This document shows, in pieces, positions 54,976 through 62,949 of a DNA stretch of 64,000 nt. The notes under the pieces are model-generated. The model saw nothing but the letters and a program-made list of their open reading frames with translations. It was not told the origin of the DNA and ran no database searches. The position numbers and the translations under genes are program-made. Position 1 is the stretch's first letter. Every line of letters starts with the position of its first letter. The DNA is taken from assembly GCF_003056725.1 (NCBI RefSeq), contig NZ_QBKZ01000024.1:1-64000 (forward strand), given 5' to 3'. This DNA comes from Mangrovicoccus ximenensis. Its GTDB lineage: Bacteria; Pseudomonadota; Alphaproteobacteria; Rhodobacterales; Rhodobacteraceae.

Positions 54976-55853
54976 GCTTTCGGGCAGCGCGGCGCAAAGG
55001 GACAGCCGGGAGGCATGGCATGCGGGCTCGGCACCGACCCGGCGACCGGCTGCAGCCGCTGGCCGCGCATCCGGCCCGAAGGCAGCGAGGCGAGAAGCCC
55101 GGCGGTATAGGGATGGCGCGGGCGGCGGGTGATCTCGGCGACGGGTCCATGCTCCATGATCCTTCCGCCATACATGACGACGACCTCGTCGCACATCTCG
55201 CGGACCACGCCGATATCATGGGTGATCAGCATGACGGTGGTCCCCGTCAGCCCGCGCACGAGGTCGAGGATCTGCGCCTGGATGGTGACGTCGAGCGCGG
55301 TGGTCGGCTCGTCGAGGATCAGGAGGTCCGGCTTGTTCGCCATGGCCATGGCGATGGTCACGCGCTGGCGCATGCCGCCCGAGAGATTGTGGGGGAATTC
55401 GCGCGCCCGCACCTCCGGATCGGGAATGCCGACCATGCGCAGGAGTTCCACCGCGCGGGCGGCGGCCTCGCGGCGGGGGATCGAATGGTGGGCGAGGATG
55501 GTCTCCTCCACCTGCCGCCCGATGCGGTAGACCGGGTTCAGCGCCGCCATCGGGTCCTGGAAGACCAGGCAGAGCGCCTGGCCGCGCAGGGCCTGCCGCT
55601 CGCGCTCGGAGAGCAGCGCCAGGTCGCGGCCACGGAACAGGATCTCGCCGCCCGCGATGCGCCCCGGCGGGTCGATCAGCCCCATGACCGACAGCGAGGT
55701 GACGGACTTGCCCGAGCCGCTCTCGCCGACAATGCCGACGGTGCGGCCCTCGGGCACGTCGAAGCTGACCCCGTCGACCGCACGGACCGTGCCCTTCGGC
55801 GTGTCGAAATGGGTGGCGAGATTGCGCACCGAGAGGACCGGGGCCGCCGTCAT
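54975..55853 (-). pseudogene. peptide-type ABC transporter ATP-binding protein (DppD-like), C-terminal end lost
   Basis: Starts at ATG 55853 (MTAAPVLSVRNLATHFDTPKGTVRAVDGVSF). Walker A GESGSGKSV, Q-loop VFQDPMAALNPVYRIG, signature LSGGMRQRV, Walker B LLILDEPTTALDV and the C-terminal oligopeptide motif GCPFAPRCPKAMSRC with iron-sulfur-type Cys are present. Only the last ~20-40 residues are gone, so it may keep activity; the native sequence stops near 54975 at the DeoR join, and the frame reads on to 54621. Last gene of the peptide operon; a dppF-like partner gene is missing, as expected if the deletion removed it. Confidence 0.82.
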
Positions 55854-57103
55854 GCCGGGCAGCTCGCCGCGACCGGGTTCATCGCGGCGCGGCCCGCAGG
55901 CATGACGGACACGCCGTCCTTGAGGATGAGGCTCAGGTCGCGCAGCGCGTCGAGATCGGCGAGCGGATCGCCGGGGCTGACGAGGATGTCGGCGGCCATG
56001 CCCTCGGCGAGAGTCCCCCGCCCGTCGAGATGGATCGCTTCCGCCGCGAAGCCGGTGGCGGCATGGATCGCCTCGCCGCGGCTCATGCCGATCTGCTCAA
56101 GCAGTTCCAGCTCCTGCACGAGGCTGTCGAAGGAGGTGTAGCGCCAGCCGGCATCGGTCCCGGCGACGAAGCGCACGCCGGCCTCGCGCAGCTTGCGGCC
56201 GTGATCCATGTTCATCGCCAGCGTCTTCACCCAGCGGTCGAGGAAGGCCACCTGGTCGGGCCGCGGGCTTTCCAGCGCGCGCAGCGCGTTCAGGATCGTG
56301 CCGCAGACCGCCAGCGTCGAGGTGACCGGAATGCCCGAGGCCGCCAGCCGGTCGGCAACGGCCGGGTCATAGCTCTGCGTGCCCGGCCCGGTGATGAAGC
56401 CCGCATGCTCGATCTGGTCGACGCCCGCGGTGATCGCGATGTCGATGGCCTCGGCGCAGAGGCAATGCACGGTGACCATGCGGCCGTTGCGATGGCTCTC
56501 GCCGACGATGGCCTGCATCTCCGGCAAGCTGTAGGCCGGGCGCCAGGCCATGGTGCCCAGAGTGCCGCCGCCCGACCCCATCACCTTGATGAAATCGGCG
56601 CCATCCTTGATCATCTGCCGCACCTTCAGGCGCAGCCCGTCCTCGCCATCCGCCTCGCCGCCCATGTACCAGGTATGGCCGCCGGTGATGGTGATCGGCT
56701 GGCCGCAGGCCATGATCCGCGCGCCCTCGGCATAGCCCAGCTCGATGGCACGCCGCGCCGAGATCGACGTGGTGCCGAAGGCGCCGAGATCGCGGATCGT
56801 GGTGATCCCCGCGCGCAGCGCGGTGGCGGCGTTGCCCATGGCGGTGGCCAGCATCACCTCGGGCCCCTCGCGCATCGCCTCTTCCAGCGTCAGCCCGTTG
56901 CCGGGCAGGTTCAGGTGGGAATGGGTCTCGATCAGCCCGGGCAGGATGGTGCCGCCGGGAAACTCCTGCACCTTCGCGCCCTCGGGCGCCGGGCCCTGCC
57001 GGACGGAGAGGATGCGGCCGCCCGCGATCTCGACCAGCGGATCGCGCAGCGGCGCGTGGCCCGTGCCGTCGATCAGCTGCGCGGCCTTCAGGAAATGGGA
57101 CAT
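55850..57103 (-). CDS. amidohydrolase (imidazolonepropionase-like)
   Basis: 417 residues. IETHSHLNLPG contains the metal His-x-His, then ITIRDLGAFG, GHTWYMGGEADGEDG, DFIKVMGSGGGTLG (carbamylated-Lys-type strand), MVTVHCLCAEAIDIAI and DQIEHAGF with metal His, and VAGTDAGW with the catalytic Asp. It is the Xaa-Pro/imidazolone-type metal-dependent hydrolase of the amidohydrolase superfamily. It lies inside the peptide-type operon, 66 bases from the binding protein and overlapping dppD by four bases. Confidence 0.88.
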   Translation of the reverse strand: MSHFLKAAQLIDGTGHAPLRDPLVEIAGGRILSVRQGPAPEGAKVQEFPGGTILPGLIETHSHLNLPGNGLTLEEAMREGPEVMLATAMGNAATALRAGITTIRDLGAFGTTSISARRAIELGYAEGARIMACGQPITITGGHTWYMGGEADGEDGLRLKVRQMIKDGADFIKVMGSGGGTLGTMAWRPAYSLPEMQAIVGESHRNGRMVTVHCLCAEAIDIAITAGVDQIEHAGFITGPGTQSYDPAVADRLAASGIPVTSTLAVCGTILNALRALESPRPDQVAFLDRWVKTLAMNMDHGRKLREAGVRFVAGTDAGWRYTSFDSLVQELELLEQIGMSRGEAIHAATGFAAEAIHLDGRGTLAEGMAADILVSPGDPLADLDALRDLSLILKDGVSVMPAGRAAMNPVAASCPA

Positions 57104-57169
57104 GGGGAACTCCTGCCTCGGGTCGTCTTGTCGGACCGGCCCCGCAGCGGGGACCGGCCGGGATCATGG

Positions 57170-58726
57170 TCACTCGGCGATGGCGGCCGCGCCGAAATAC
57201 TGGAAGCCGCCGCCCGACCAGGTGATGCCGGTGACGGACTTGTCGGCCAGCGTCAGGTCGAGGTTCTGGCGGATCGGCAGGATCACCGCGTTGTCGAGCA
57301 GGATGTCCTGGACCTGCTGGTAGATCGCCTCGCGCTTGGCCGGGTCCAGCTCGGAGCGGCCCTGGTAGATCAGGTCGGTCAGCGCGTCATCGCTCCAGTG
57401 GCTCCAGTTGAAATACTGGTCGGGCAGGAACCAGAAATGCAGCGCATCGGGGTCGACGCCGATATACTGCGACGGCGTCAGCGTGGAGCCGCCGTCGATG
57501 TTGAGGTCGAGCCAGGCAGGGGCGTTCAGCGCCTCGAATTGCGCGTCGAAGCCGATTTCCGACAGGAAGCCCTGGATCGCCTGCGCCTGCGCCATGTAAT
57601 GCGCCTTGCCCGAGATCGCGGTGATCTTGACGGTCAGCGGTTGGCCGTCCTTCTCCCAGATCTCTCCCTCGCGGGTCCATCCGGCCTCTTCGAGCAGGCT
57701 CATCGCCTTCTCGGGATCATAGGGGTATTTGCCTGCGGCGTCCTCGTCATGGCCCAGCATCCCCACCGACAGCGGCGTGTAGCTCGGCGGATAGACACCG
57801 GCCTCGGCCAGCTGGATCAGCGCGGTCTGGTCGACCGCATACATGATCGCCTTGCGCACCAGGATGTCGTCGGTCGGGAAGAGCGAGGCGTTGATCGGGG
57901 CGAAGATGCCGAGGCCGCTGATCTCCACGGGCAGCTCGGTGTAGCGCCCGGTCGCGGTCAGGGACTTCCAGTAGAGGCCGGGAGTCTGCTGCATGACCTG
58001 GCTCTGGCCGGACTGGAACTGCTGCACGCGGCTCTGCGGGTTCGGCACGATCTGGAAGGTGATCCTGTCGATCGCCGCCGGTCCCTCATGGCCGAGCGAG
58101 GCCGCCATCCAGTTGTAATCCGGGTTCTTCTCCAGAACGATGCTCTGGCTCGGGGTCCAGGAAACGAATTTGAACGGGCCGGTGCCGACCGGGTTCTGGC
58201 CAAGCTCGGGCCCGTATTCCTCGATGGCAGCGGGCGATTGCATGCCGAGATAGGGTTCGCCCATCTGCGCCAGAAGCGGCGCATAGATCTCGTCGCAGGT
58301 GAAGGTCACCTCGAAGTCGCCGGTCGCCTCGGCGTGGCCGCAAGGCCCGAGCAGGCCGAGCGAGATCTTCGACTGGGTGTCTTCGCCGGTGATGTAGTCG
58401 ATATTGGCGACCACGGCGGCGGCATCGAAGCGCGTGCCGTCATGGAAGGTCACGTCCTGGCGCAGCTGGAACACATAGGTCAGCCCTTCATCGGAGACCG
58501 TCCAGCTGGTCGCCAGAAGCGGTTCCACCTCGAAGTCCGGCGAGATCCACACGAGCGTGTCGAAGATGTTCGACAGGATCGGGCCGACATTGCGCTTGCC
58601 GGTGGTGACCGGGTTCAGCGTGTCGTTGGTCTCGGCCCAGCCCACGACCAGCTCCTGCGCCTGGGCGGTGCCCGCAAGGCAGAGGCCGAGCGCCGTCAGA
58701 ACGGCGGGAAGTCGTCTTGCAGTCAT
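57170..58726 (-). CDS. peptide-type ABC transporter substrate-binding protein
   Basis: 518 residues. Signal MTARRLPAVLTALGLCLAGTAQA, then QELVVGWAETNDTLNPVTTGKRNVGPILSNIFDTLVW and the family-5 landmarks: AWTVSDEGLTYVFQLRQDVTFHDGTRFDA, NPVGTGPFKFVSW and VRKAIMYAVD. Typical size of a DppA/OppA-type protein. It may bind an N-containing small ligand rather than a peptide, given the catabolic neighbours. Confidence 0.92.
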   Translation of the reverse strand: MTARRLPAVLTALGLCLAGTAQAQELVVGWAETNDTLNPVTTGKRNVGPILSNIFDTLVWISPDFEVEPLLATSWTVSDEGLTYVFQLRQDVTFHDGTRFDAAAVVANIDYITGEDTQSKISLGLLGPCGHAEATGDFEVTFTCDEIYAPLLAQMGEPYLGMQSPAAIEEYGPELGQNPVGTGPFKFVSWTPSQSIVLEKNPDYNWMAASLGHEGPAAIDRITFQIVPNPQSRVQQFQSGQSQVMQQTPGLYWKSLTATGRYTELPVEISGLGIFAPINASLFPTDDILVRKAIMYAVDQTALIQLAEAGVYPPSYTPLSVGMLGHDEDAAGKYPYDPEKAMSLLEEAGWTREGEIWEKDGQPLTVKITAISGKAHYMAQAQAIQGFLSEIGFDAQFEALNAPAWLDLNIDGGSTLTPSQYIGVDPDALHFWFLPDQYFNWSHWSDDALTDLIYQGRSELDPAKREAIYQQVQDILLDNAVILPIRQNLDLTLADKSVTGITWSGGGFQYFGAAAIAE

Positions 58727-58771
58727 CTCAATACTCCACTGTTGGTTGGGGGTCTTGGCGCCCCTCGGAAT

Positions 58772-59659
58772 TCAGTCGGCGATGGTCGGGTCGAGCACGT
58801 CCCTGAGCCCGTCGCCCAAAAGGTTCACCCCGATGATGAAGAGGCTGAGGAAGACGCCGGGAAAGACGGTCATCCACCAGGCCAGCGTCAGGAACATCTG
58901 CCCGTCATTGAGGATCGCGCCCCATTCCGGCTGCGGCGGCTGAACGCCGAGCCCGATGAAGCCGAGCGCGGTGATCCACAGCGCCGCGACGCCGAGCCAG
59001 GTGGTGGTCATCACGATGACCGAGCTCATGACGTTCGGCAGGATATGGGTGAGCATGACGCGGACCGGACCGGCGCCCAGCACGATGGCGGCATCGACGA
59101 AGGGCAGGCTGCGGATCTCGCGCGTGGCGCCCTCGACCAGGCGGGCATAGACCGGCACGAGGATGATCGAGATGGCGATGATGCCGTTGATCAGCCCGGG
59201 ACCGAGGATCGCGGTGATCGCCAGCGCCAGCAGGATGCCGGGGAAGGCAAGCAGCAGATCGACGAGCCGCATGATCGCGAAGCCCGTGGCGCCGCCGGCA
59301 TAGCCTGCGACAAGCCCCAGCACCGTGCCCGCAATGGCCCCCATGACGACGACGGCAAGGCTTGCCGCCATGGTGACGCGCCCGCCGTAGAGGACGCGGG
59401 CCATCATGTCCCGGCCGAAGGCATCGGTGCCCATCGGATGGGTCCAGGACGGCGGCTGGAAGGTCTCCATCGCGCTCTGCCTTGCGGGGTCGTAGCCGGT
59501 CAGCAGCGGCGCGCAGATCACCAGAGCCGCGAGGATCACGCAGATCAGCGTTCCGGCCGCCAGCGAGCGATGGCGGAAGGCGCGCAGGACAGAGACCGCG
59601 AGCGGGGTCTTCGCGGCGAGGCCGCTGTCGTCAGAGGGGAGCGTTTCGGCAATCGCCAT
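58772..59659 (-). CDS. peptide-type ABC transporter permease, DppC-like
   Basis: 295 residues. An N-terminal amphipathic leader, a first membrane helix near residue 40, the conserved HPMGTDAFGRDMMARVLYG segment of DppC/OppC, the coupling loop REIRSLPFVDAAIVLGAGPVRVMLTHILPN and AALWITALGFIGLGVQPPQPEWG. Complete. Only 3 bases separate it from the DppB-like gene. Confidence 0.92.
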   Translation of the reverse strand: MAIAETLPSDDSGLAAKTPLAVSVLRAFRHRSLAAGTLICVILAALVICAPLLTGYDPARQSAMETFQPPSWTHPMGTDAFGRDMMARVLYGGRVTMAASLAVVVMGAIAGTVLGLVAGYAGGATGFAIMRLVDLLLAFPGILLALAITAILGPGLINGIIAISIILVPVYARLVEGATREIRSLPFVDAAIVLGAGPVRVMLTHILPNVMSSVIVMTTTWLGVAALWITALGFIGLGVQPPQPEWGAILNDGQMFLTLAWWMTVFPGVFLSLFIIGVNLLGDGLRDVLDPTIAD

Positions 59660-59662
59660 GGA

Positions 59663-60585
59663 TCAGCGCCTCGCGATCCGGGGGTCGAAGAGCGGATAGC
59701 AGAGATCGACCAGAAAATTGGCGCCGGCATAGATGACGGCGATGATCAGCACCACCGCCTGCACGGTCAGGTAGTCCTTCGACAGGATCGCATCGACCAG
59801 CAGCCGCCCCAGCCCGGGGCGGGAGAAGACGGTCTCGACCACCACCGTGCCCGAGAGCAGGTTGCCCACCTGGATGCCCACGACCGTCAGGATCGGCAGA
59901 AGCGAATTGCGCAGCACATGGCGCAGGAAGACGGTGGCACGGCCCAGCCCCTTGGCGCGGGCCGTGATGACATGCTTCTGCGTCTGCGCCGAAAGCACCG
60001 AGGAGCGGATGAAGCGGGCGTTGAACCCGACCGTGCCGAGCGCCACGTGACCGCCGGAAGCACCACGCCCTTGAAGCCGGTGCCGCCGACCACGTCGAAG
60101 ATCGGCCAGGTCACGGCGAAAAGCAGGATCAGCAGGAGGCCGAGCCAGAAGCTCGGGATCGACATCAGCGCCAGCGCCAGCCCCATGCCCAGCGTGTCGG
60201 CGGCGCGGTTACGCTTCAGCGCGGCGGTGATGCCGATGGCGAGGCCGAGCAGCACCGAGAGAAACAGCGCGCAGACCGTCAGCTGCAGCGTGGCCGGGAA
60301 GTTCGCGGCAATCAGCTCGGCGACCGGGCGCTGCTGGCCGTAGGAATAGCCGAAATCGCCGCGCAGGAGATTGCCGAGCCAGGTCAGGTACTGCGTGGCC
60401 ATCGGTTCGTCGAGACCGAGCTGCCGGCGCAGCCGCTCGACCACCTCCGGATTCGCGGCCTGCGTGCCCAGGAGCGCCATGACCGGGTCTCCGGGGATCA
60501 GCCGCAGCATCAGGAAGACGAGCCCGCTGATCCCGAAGGCAAGCGCCGCGATGGCGGCAAGACGGCCGGCAACATAGTTCAGCAT
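59663..60585 (-). pseudogene. peptide-type ABC transporter permease, DppB-like, one-base frameshift
   Basis: The first ~180 residues from 60585 are LNYVAGRLAAIAALAFGISGLVFLMLRLIPGDPVMALLG, QYLTWLGNLLRGDFGYSY and the following helices up to GFKGVVLPAVT. A missing base near 60045 (ACGTGG where ACGCTGG is expected) moves the reading one frame over; the second part ALGTVGFNARFIRSSVLSAQTQKHVITARAKGLGRATVF (coupling loop) to PLFDPRIARR then continues to 59663. Restoring one base would give a normal ~308-residue DppB. Second single-base defect in the window. Confidence 0.88.
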
Positions 60586-60737
60586 CGGGGCAAGGATCCT
60601 TGCGGCATGACGTCTCCTGTCCGCCCCGGCGGGGGCAGGCTGTGGATTTCAGCTCATCGGCTTGTTCTGCCCGGACAGGTCACAAGGAGCGCCTCGGCGC
60701 CCTCAGCCGCCCGGATGCCCTCAGCCTAGCGGCAAAG

Positions 60738-60757
60738 CATACGGCTGTGTCATACGG
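60738..60757. promoter_or_regulatory. direct repeat CATACGG upstream of the dppB-like gene
   Basis: CATACGG at 60738-60744 and again at 60751-60757 (13-base period) in the 221-base gap between the reductase and the permease genes. It may be a regulator site for the peptide operon. The interval has no other gene. Confidence 0.4.
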
Positions 60758-60764
60758 ATTTCCG

Positions 60765-60795
60765 GGCACCCCATAGGGCAAGGTTATGGGGTGCC
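60765..60795 (-). terminator. hairpin after the reductase gene
   Basis: Perfect 11-base arms GGCACCCCATA (60765-60775) and TATGGGGTGCC (60785-60795) with a 9-base loop, 11 bases past the reductase stop on the minus strand. No U run is present, so this is a terminator-like or stabilising stem. Confidence 0.45.
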
Positions 60796-60806
60796 GGGAT
60801 GGTCTG

Positions 60807-61847
60807 TTATGCCCCGGTGGAACGATGTACTGCGGGAAGATAACCGGCCAGCTCCTCCAGCACGTCCCAGCCCTGCGGCCGACCAGCCTCCAGCTCGCGG
60901 ATCAGCGCCGTCAGCGCGCGGCAGAGTGGAACATCGACGCCCAGCCGTTCGGCCTCCGCCACCACGGCGCCGACCTGGAAATCGACCTCGGTCCGCCGCT
61001 TGCGCACCGCGATGTCGCGCCAGATGCCGGAATGGGTCTTGGCCGTGGCACGGTTGAAGGCGACGAGCGCATCGAGCGAGGCCTCCGCCGCCTCCGGCGG
61101 CGCGCCCGGCATGTAGGCCGCCGGATCATAGCCGTTGAAGCCGAGCGGCCGGGCCCCCGCGGCCAGCGCCACCGCCATCACCTCACGCGCAACGCCGGCG
61201 AAGACCTCGCGATAGCCGGGATGGGCGAAATTGTCGGACATCGAGGCCGGGGTCAGCGCCGTGGCGAAGAGCATCGCGCCATAGCCCATCTTGCCCCAGA
61301 GATAGTCCATCACCCGCGGGCTGGCCTCGGCCTCCGGGTCGAGCACGGCGAACAGGTCGCGCACCCGCACCAGCCGCGGCGTCAGGGCGCCGCCGAGCTC
61401 GCCCACCGCGATTTTGCCGCGGTTGCCGAAGAGCAGCCGGCCGGGCGCGATGTAGTCGCCTGCGTAGTTGACGAAACAGCCGATCACCCGGCCCTGCCCG
61501 AAAATCCGTTCCAGCCACGGCTCGAACAGCCCGTTCTGCGCCGAAACCACGGCGCCGTCCGGCGCCAGCACGCGGGCAAGCTGCCCGGCCGCGGCCTCGG
61601 TCTGCGGGCCCTTCACGCAGAGGAAGGCCAGATCGAAGCGCCCCTCGACCTCGTCCGGAAGGGCCGCGCGGACCGGAACCGTGAAACTGTCCACCGGCCC
61701 CTCGACCGCCAGCCCGTCGCGGTTCATCGCCGCGACGTGATCCGCATCGGCATCGACGAGGAGCACGTCATGGCCCGCGCGCGCGAGATAGGCGCCGAGA
61801 ATGCCGCCGATGGCGCCCGCGCCCCAGATCAGGACCGGCGCGCTCAT
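60807..61847 (-). CDS. ketopantoate reductase-like (PanE/ApbA) oxidoreductase
   Basis: 346 residues from ATG 61847. Rossmann GAGAIGGILGAYLARAGHDVLLVD, FLCVKGPQTEAA, SAQNG, the C-terminal LWGKMGYGAMLFATALTP and a substrate part including RKRRTEVDFQVG, where Arg and Glu of the PanE R-x-T-E-V-D type occur. Longer than E. coli PanE by about 45 residues. It is probably not the biosynthetic enzyme but an NADPH-dependent reductase of a 2-oxo acid formed by the catabolic neighbours. Overlaps the creatininase stop. Confidence 0.85.
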   Translation of the reverse strand: MSAPVLIWGAGAIGGILGAYLARAGHDVLLVDADADHVAAMNRDGLAVEGPVDSFTVPVRAALPDEVEGRFDLAFLCVKGPQTEAAAGQLARVLAPDGAVVSAQNGLFEPWLERIFGQGRVIGCFVNYAGDYIAPGRLLFGNRGKIAVGELGGALTPRLVRVRDLFAVLDPEAEASPRVMDYLWGKMGYGAMLFATALTPASMSDNFAHPGYREVFAGVAREVMAVALAAGARPLGFNGYDPAAYMPGAPPEAAEASLDALVAFNRATAKTHSGIWRDIAVRKRRTEVDFQVGAVVAEAERLGVDVPLCRALTALIRELEAGRPQGWDVLEELAGYLPAVHRSTGA

Positions 61848-62545
61848 GCCCAATCCTCGATCACCTTGCGGGTTTCGGCAACGCCCGCCGCCCAGACGCG
61901 CGCCATCTCGTCATCGCTGCGCTGGTAGAACCCGCCGTAATTGCCGTCGCCCAGAAGGATGCGCGCCGAGACCGGATCGCGCGATTTCAGCGCCTCGACA
62001 TCGACCATCGGCTTCTGCTCGGCGGGCATCTCGACGCCCGCGAGCCGCGTCCAGGGGAAGTTCTCCATCCAGGAGGCATGCGAAGCGACCGGGTCGATCG
62101 CCTTCACCGTCGCCATGGTTCCGGGCGCAGCCCACCAGTTGTGCCAGCGCACCTGCGCGTCCGGCCGTCCGGCCAGCCATTCCATCGCCGCCGTCTGGCC
62201 CGGATTGTTGCCGCCATGGCCGTTGACCAGCACGATCCGCCGCGCGCCCGCCCGGTAGAGGCTTTCCAGGATATCGCGGATCAGCCGCGCATAAGTCTCG
62301 AGCCCCAGCGTCACCGTGCCCGGATAGGCCGCGAAATAGGGGGTGAGGCCGTAAGGCAGCACCGGCCAGACCGCCGCGCCGGAGGGCCCGGCCGCCTCCT
62401 CCGCCATCTTGCCCGCCAGGATCGCATCGACCGACAGGCTCAGATAGGCATGCTGCTCGGTGCTCCCCAAGGGCAGCACCGCCCGGTCGTCGCGGGCCAG
62501 ATGCGCCTCTGCCTGCATCCAGTTCATCTGGGAAATCAGCATCAC
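61844..62545 (-). CDS. creatininase-family amidohydrolase
   Basis: 233 residues. PLGSTEQHAYLSLSVDAILAGKMAEEA carries the Glu/His metal set of creatininases, VLPYGLTPYFAAYPGTVTLG, then VLVNGHGGNNPG with the second metal His, then DPVASHASWMEN. The family hydrolyses cyclic or linear amides (creatinine, formamides, riboflavin precursors); the real substrate here is unknown. It lies directly before the reductase and after the regulator fragment. Confidence 0.9.
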   Translation of the reverse strand: MMLISQMNWMQAEAHLARDDRAVLPLGSTEQHAYLSLSVDAILAGKMAEEAAGPSGAAVWPVLPYGLTPYFAAYPGTVTLGLETYARLIRDILESLYRAGARRIVLVNGHGGNNPGQTAAMEWLAGRPDAQVRWHNWWAAPGTMATVKAIDPVASHASWMENFPWTRLAGVEMPAEQKPMVDVEALKSRDPVSARILLGDGNYGGFYQRSDDEMARVWAAGVAETRKVIEDWA

Positions 62546-62901
62546 TCGTGTCCTTCACCTGGTGTTTCACGGCCTGTCCGCCGGGCGCGCAGCGCCTCGA
62601 TCCGCGGCAGGATGTCCTTGCGCAGCACGCCCAGATCGGGCGTGTAGCGGTATTCGATGGCGCTCTGGTCCGGGCGCAGCCCGTCGCGCACCTGCCCGGC
62701 GCGCGCGGCATGGATGATCACCTGCGCCTCGGCCAGCGCCGTGCCGAGCTGCGGGTCGTCCAGCGTCAGCGATTGCAGGATCTCGACATGCGGCAGGAAG
62801 CGCAGCGCCTCGGCGCGCATCTGCAGCACCAGCTGCGGCTTGGTGGACACCAGGACGACGCGCGCGCCCGGCTCCACTTGCCAAACAGGGGGCATCCACA
62901 C
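62542..62901 (-). pseudogene. C-terminal fragment of an unidentified, probably regulatory, protein
   Basis: 119 codons; the native part begins near 62895. GARVVLVSTKPQLVLQMRAEALRFLPHVEILQSLTLDDPQLG, then AEAQVIIHAARAGQVRDGL, then SAIEYRYTPDLGVLRKDILPRIEALRARR. It overlaps the creatininase start by four bases, so it is the first surviving gene of this operon. I suspect the end of a GntR-type regulator but could not identify the family. The N-terminus is missing next to a GC-rich stretch. Confidence 0.45.
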
Positions 62902-62920
62902 ACGCCCCGGGAACCGTCCC

Positions 62921-62941
62921 GCCCCGGGCCTGACCCGGGGC
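62921..62941 (-). terminator. GC hairpin after nrdJ
   Basis: GCCCCGGG (62921-62928) with CCCGGGGC (62934-62941), 5-base loop, 8 bases past the nrdJ stop on the minus strand. No T run. It should end or stabilise the nrdJ transcript. Confidence 0.5.
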
Positions 62942-62949
62942 CTCTTCCG

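Noticed and set aside
56030-60343. Very long open frame (1437 codons) on the plus strand over the peptide-transport operon
   Set aside because: It is antisense to five well-supported genes, rich in His/Arg/Asp/Gly, with no domain; a GC-skew effect of codon third positions.
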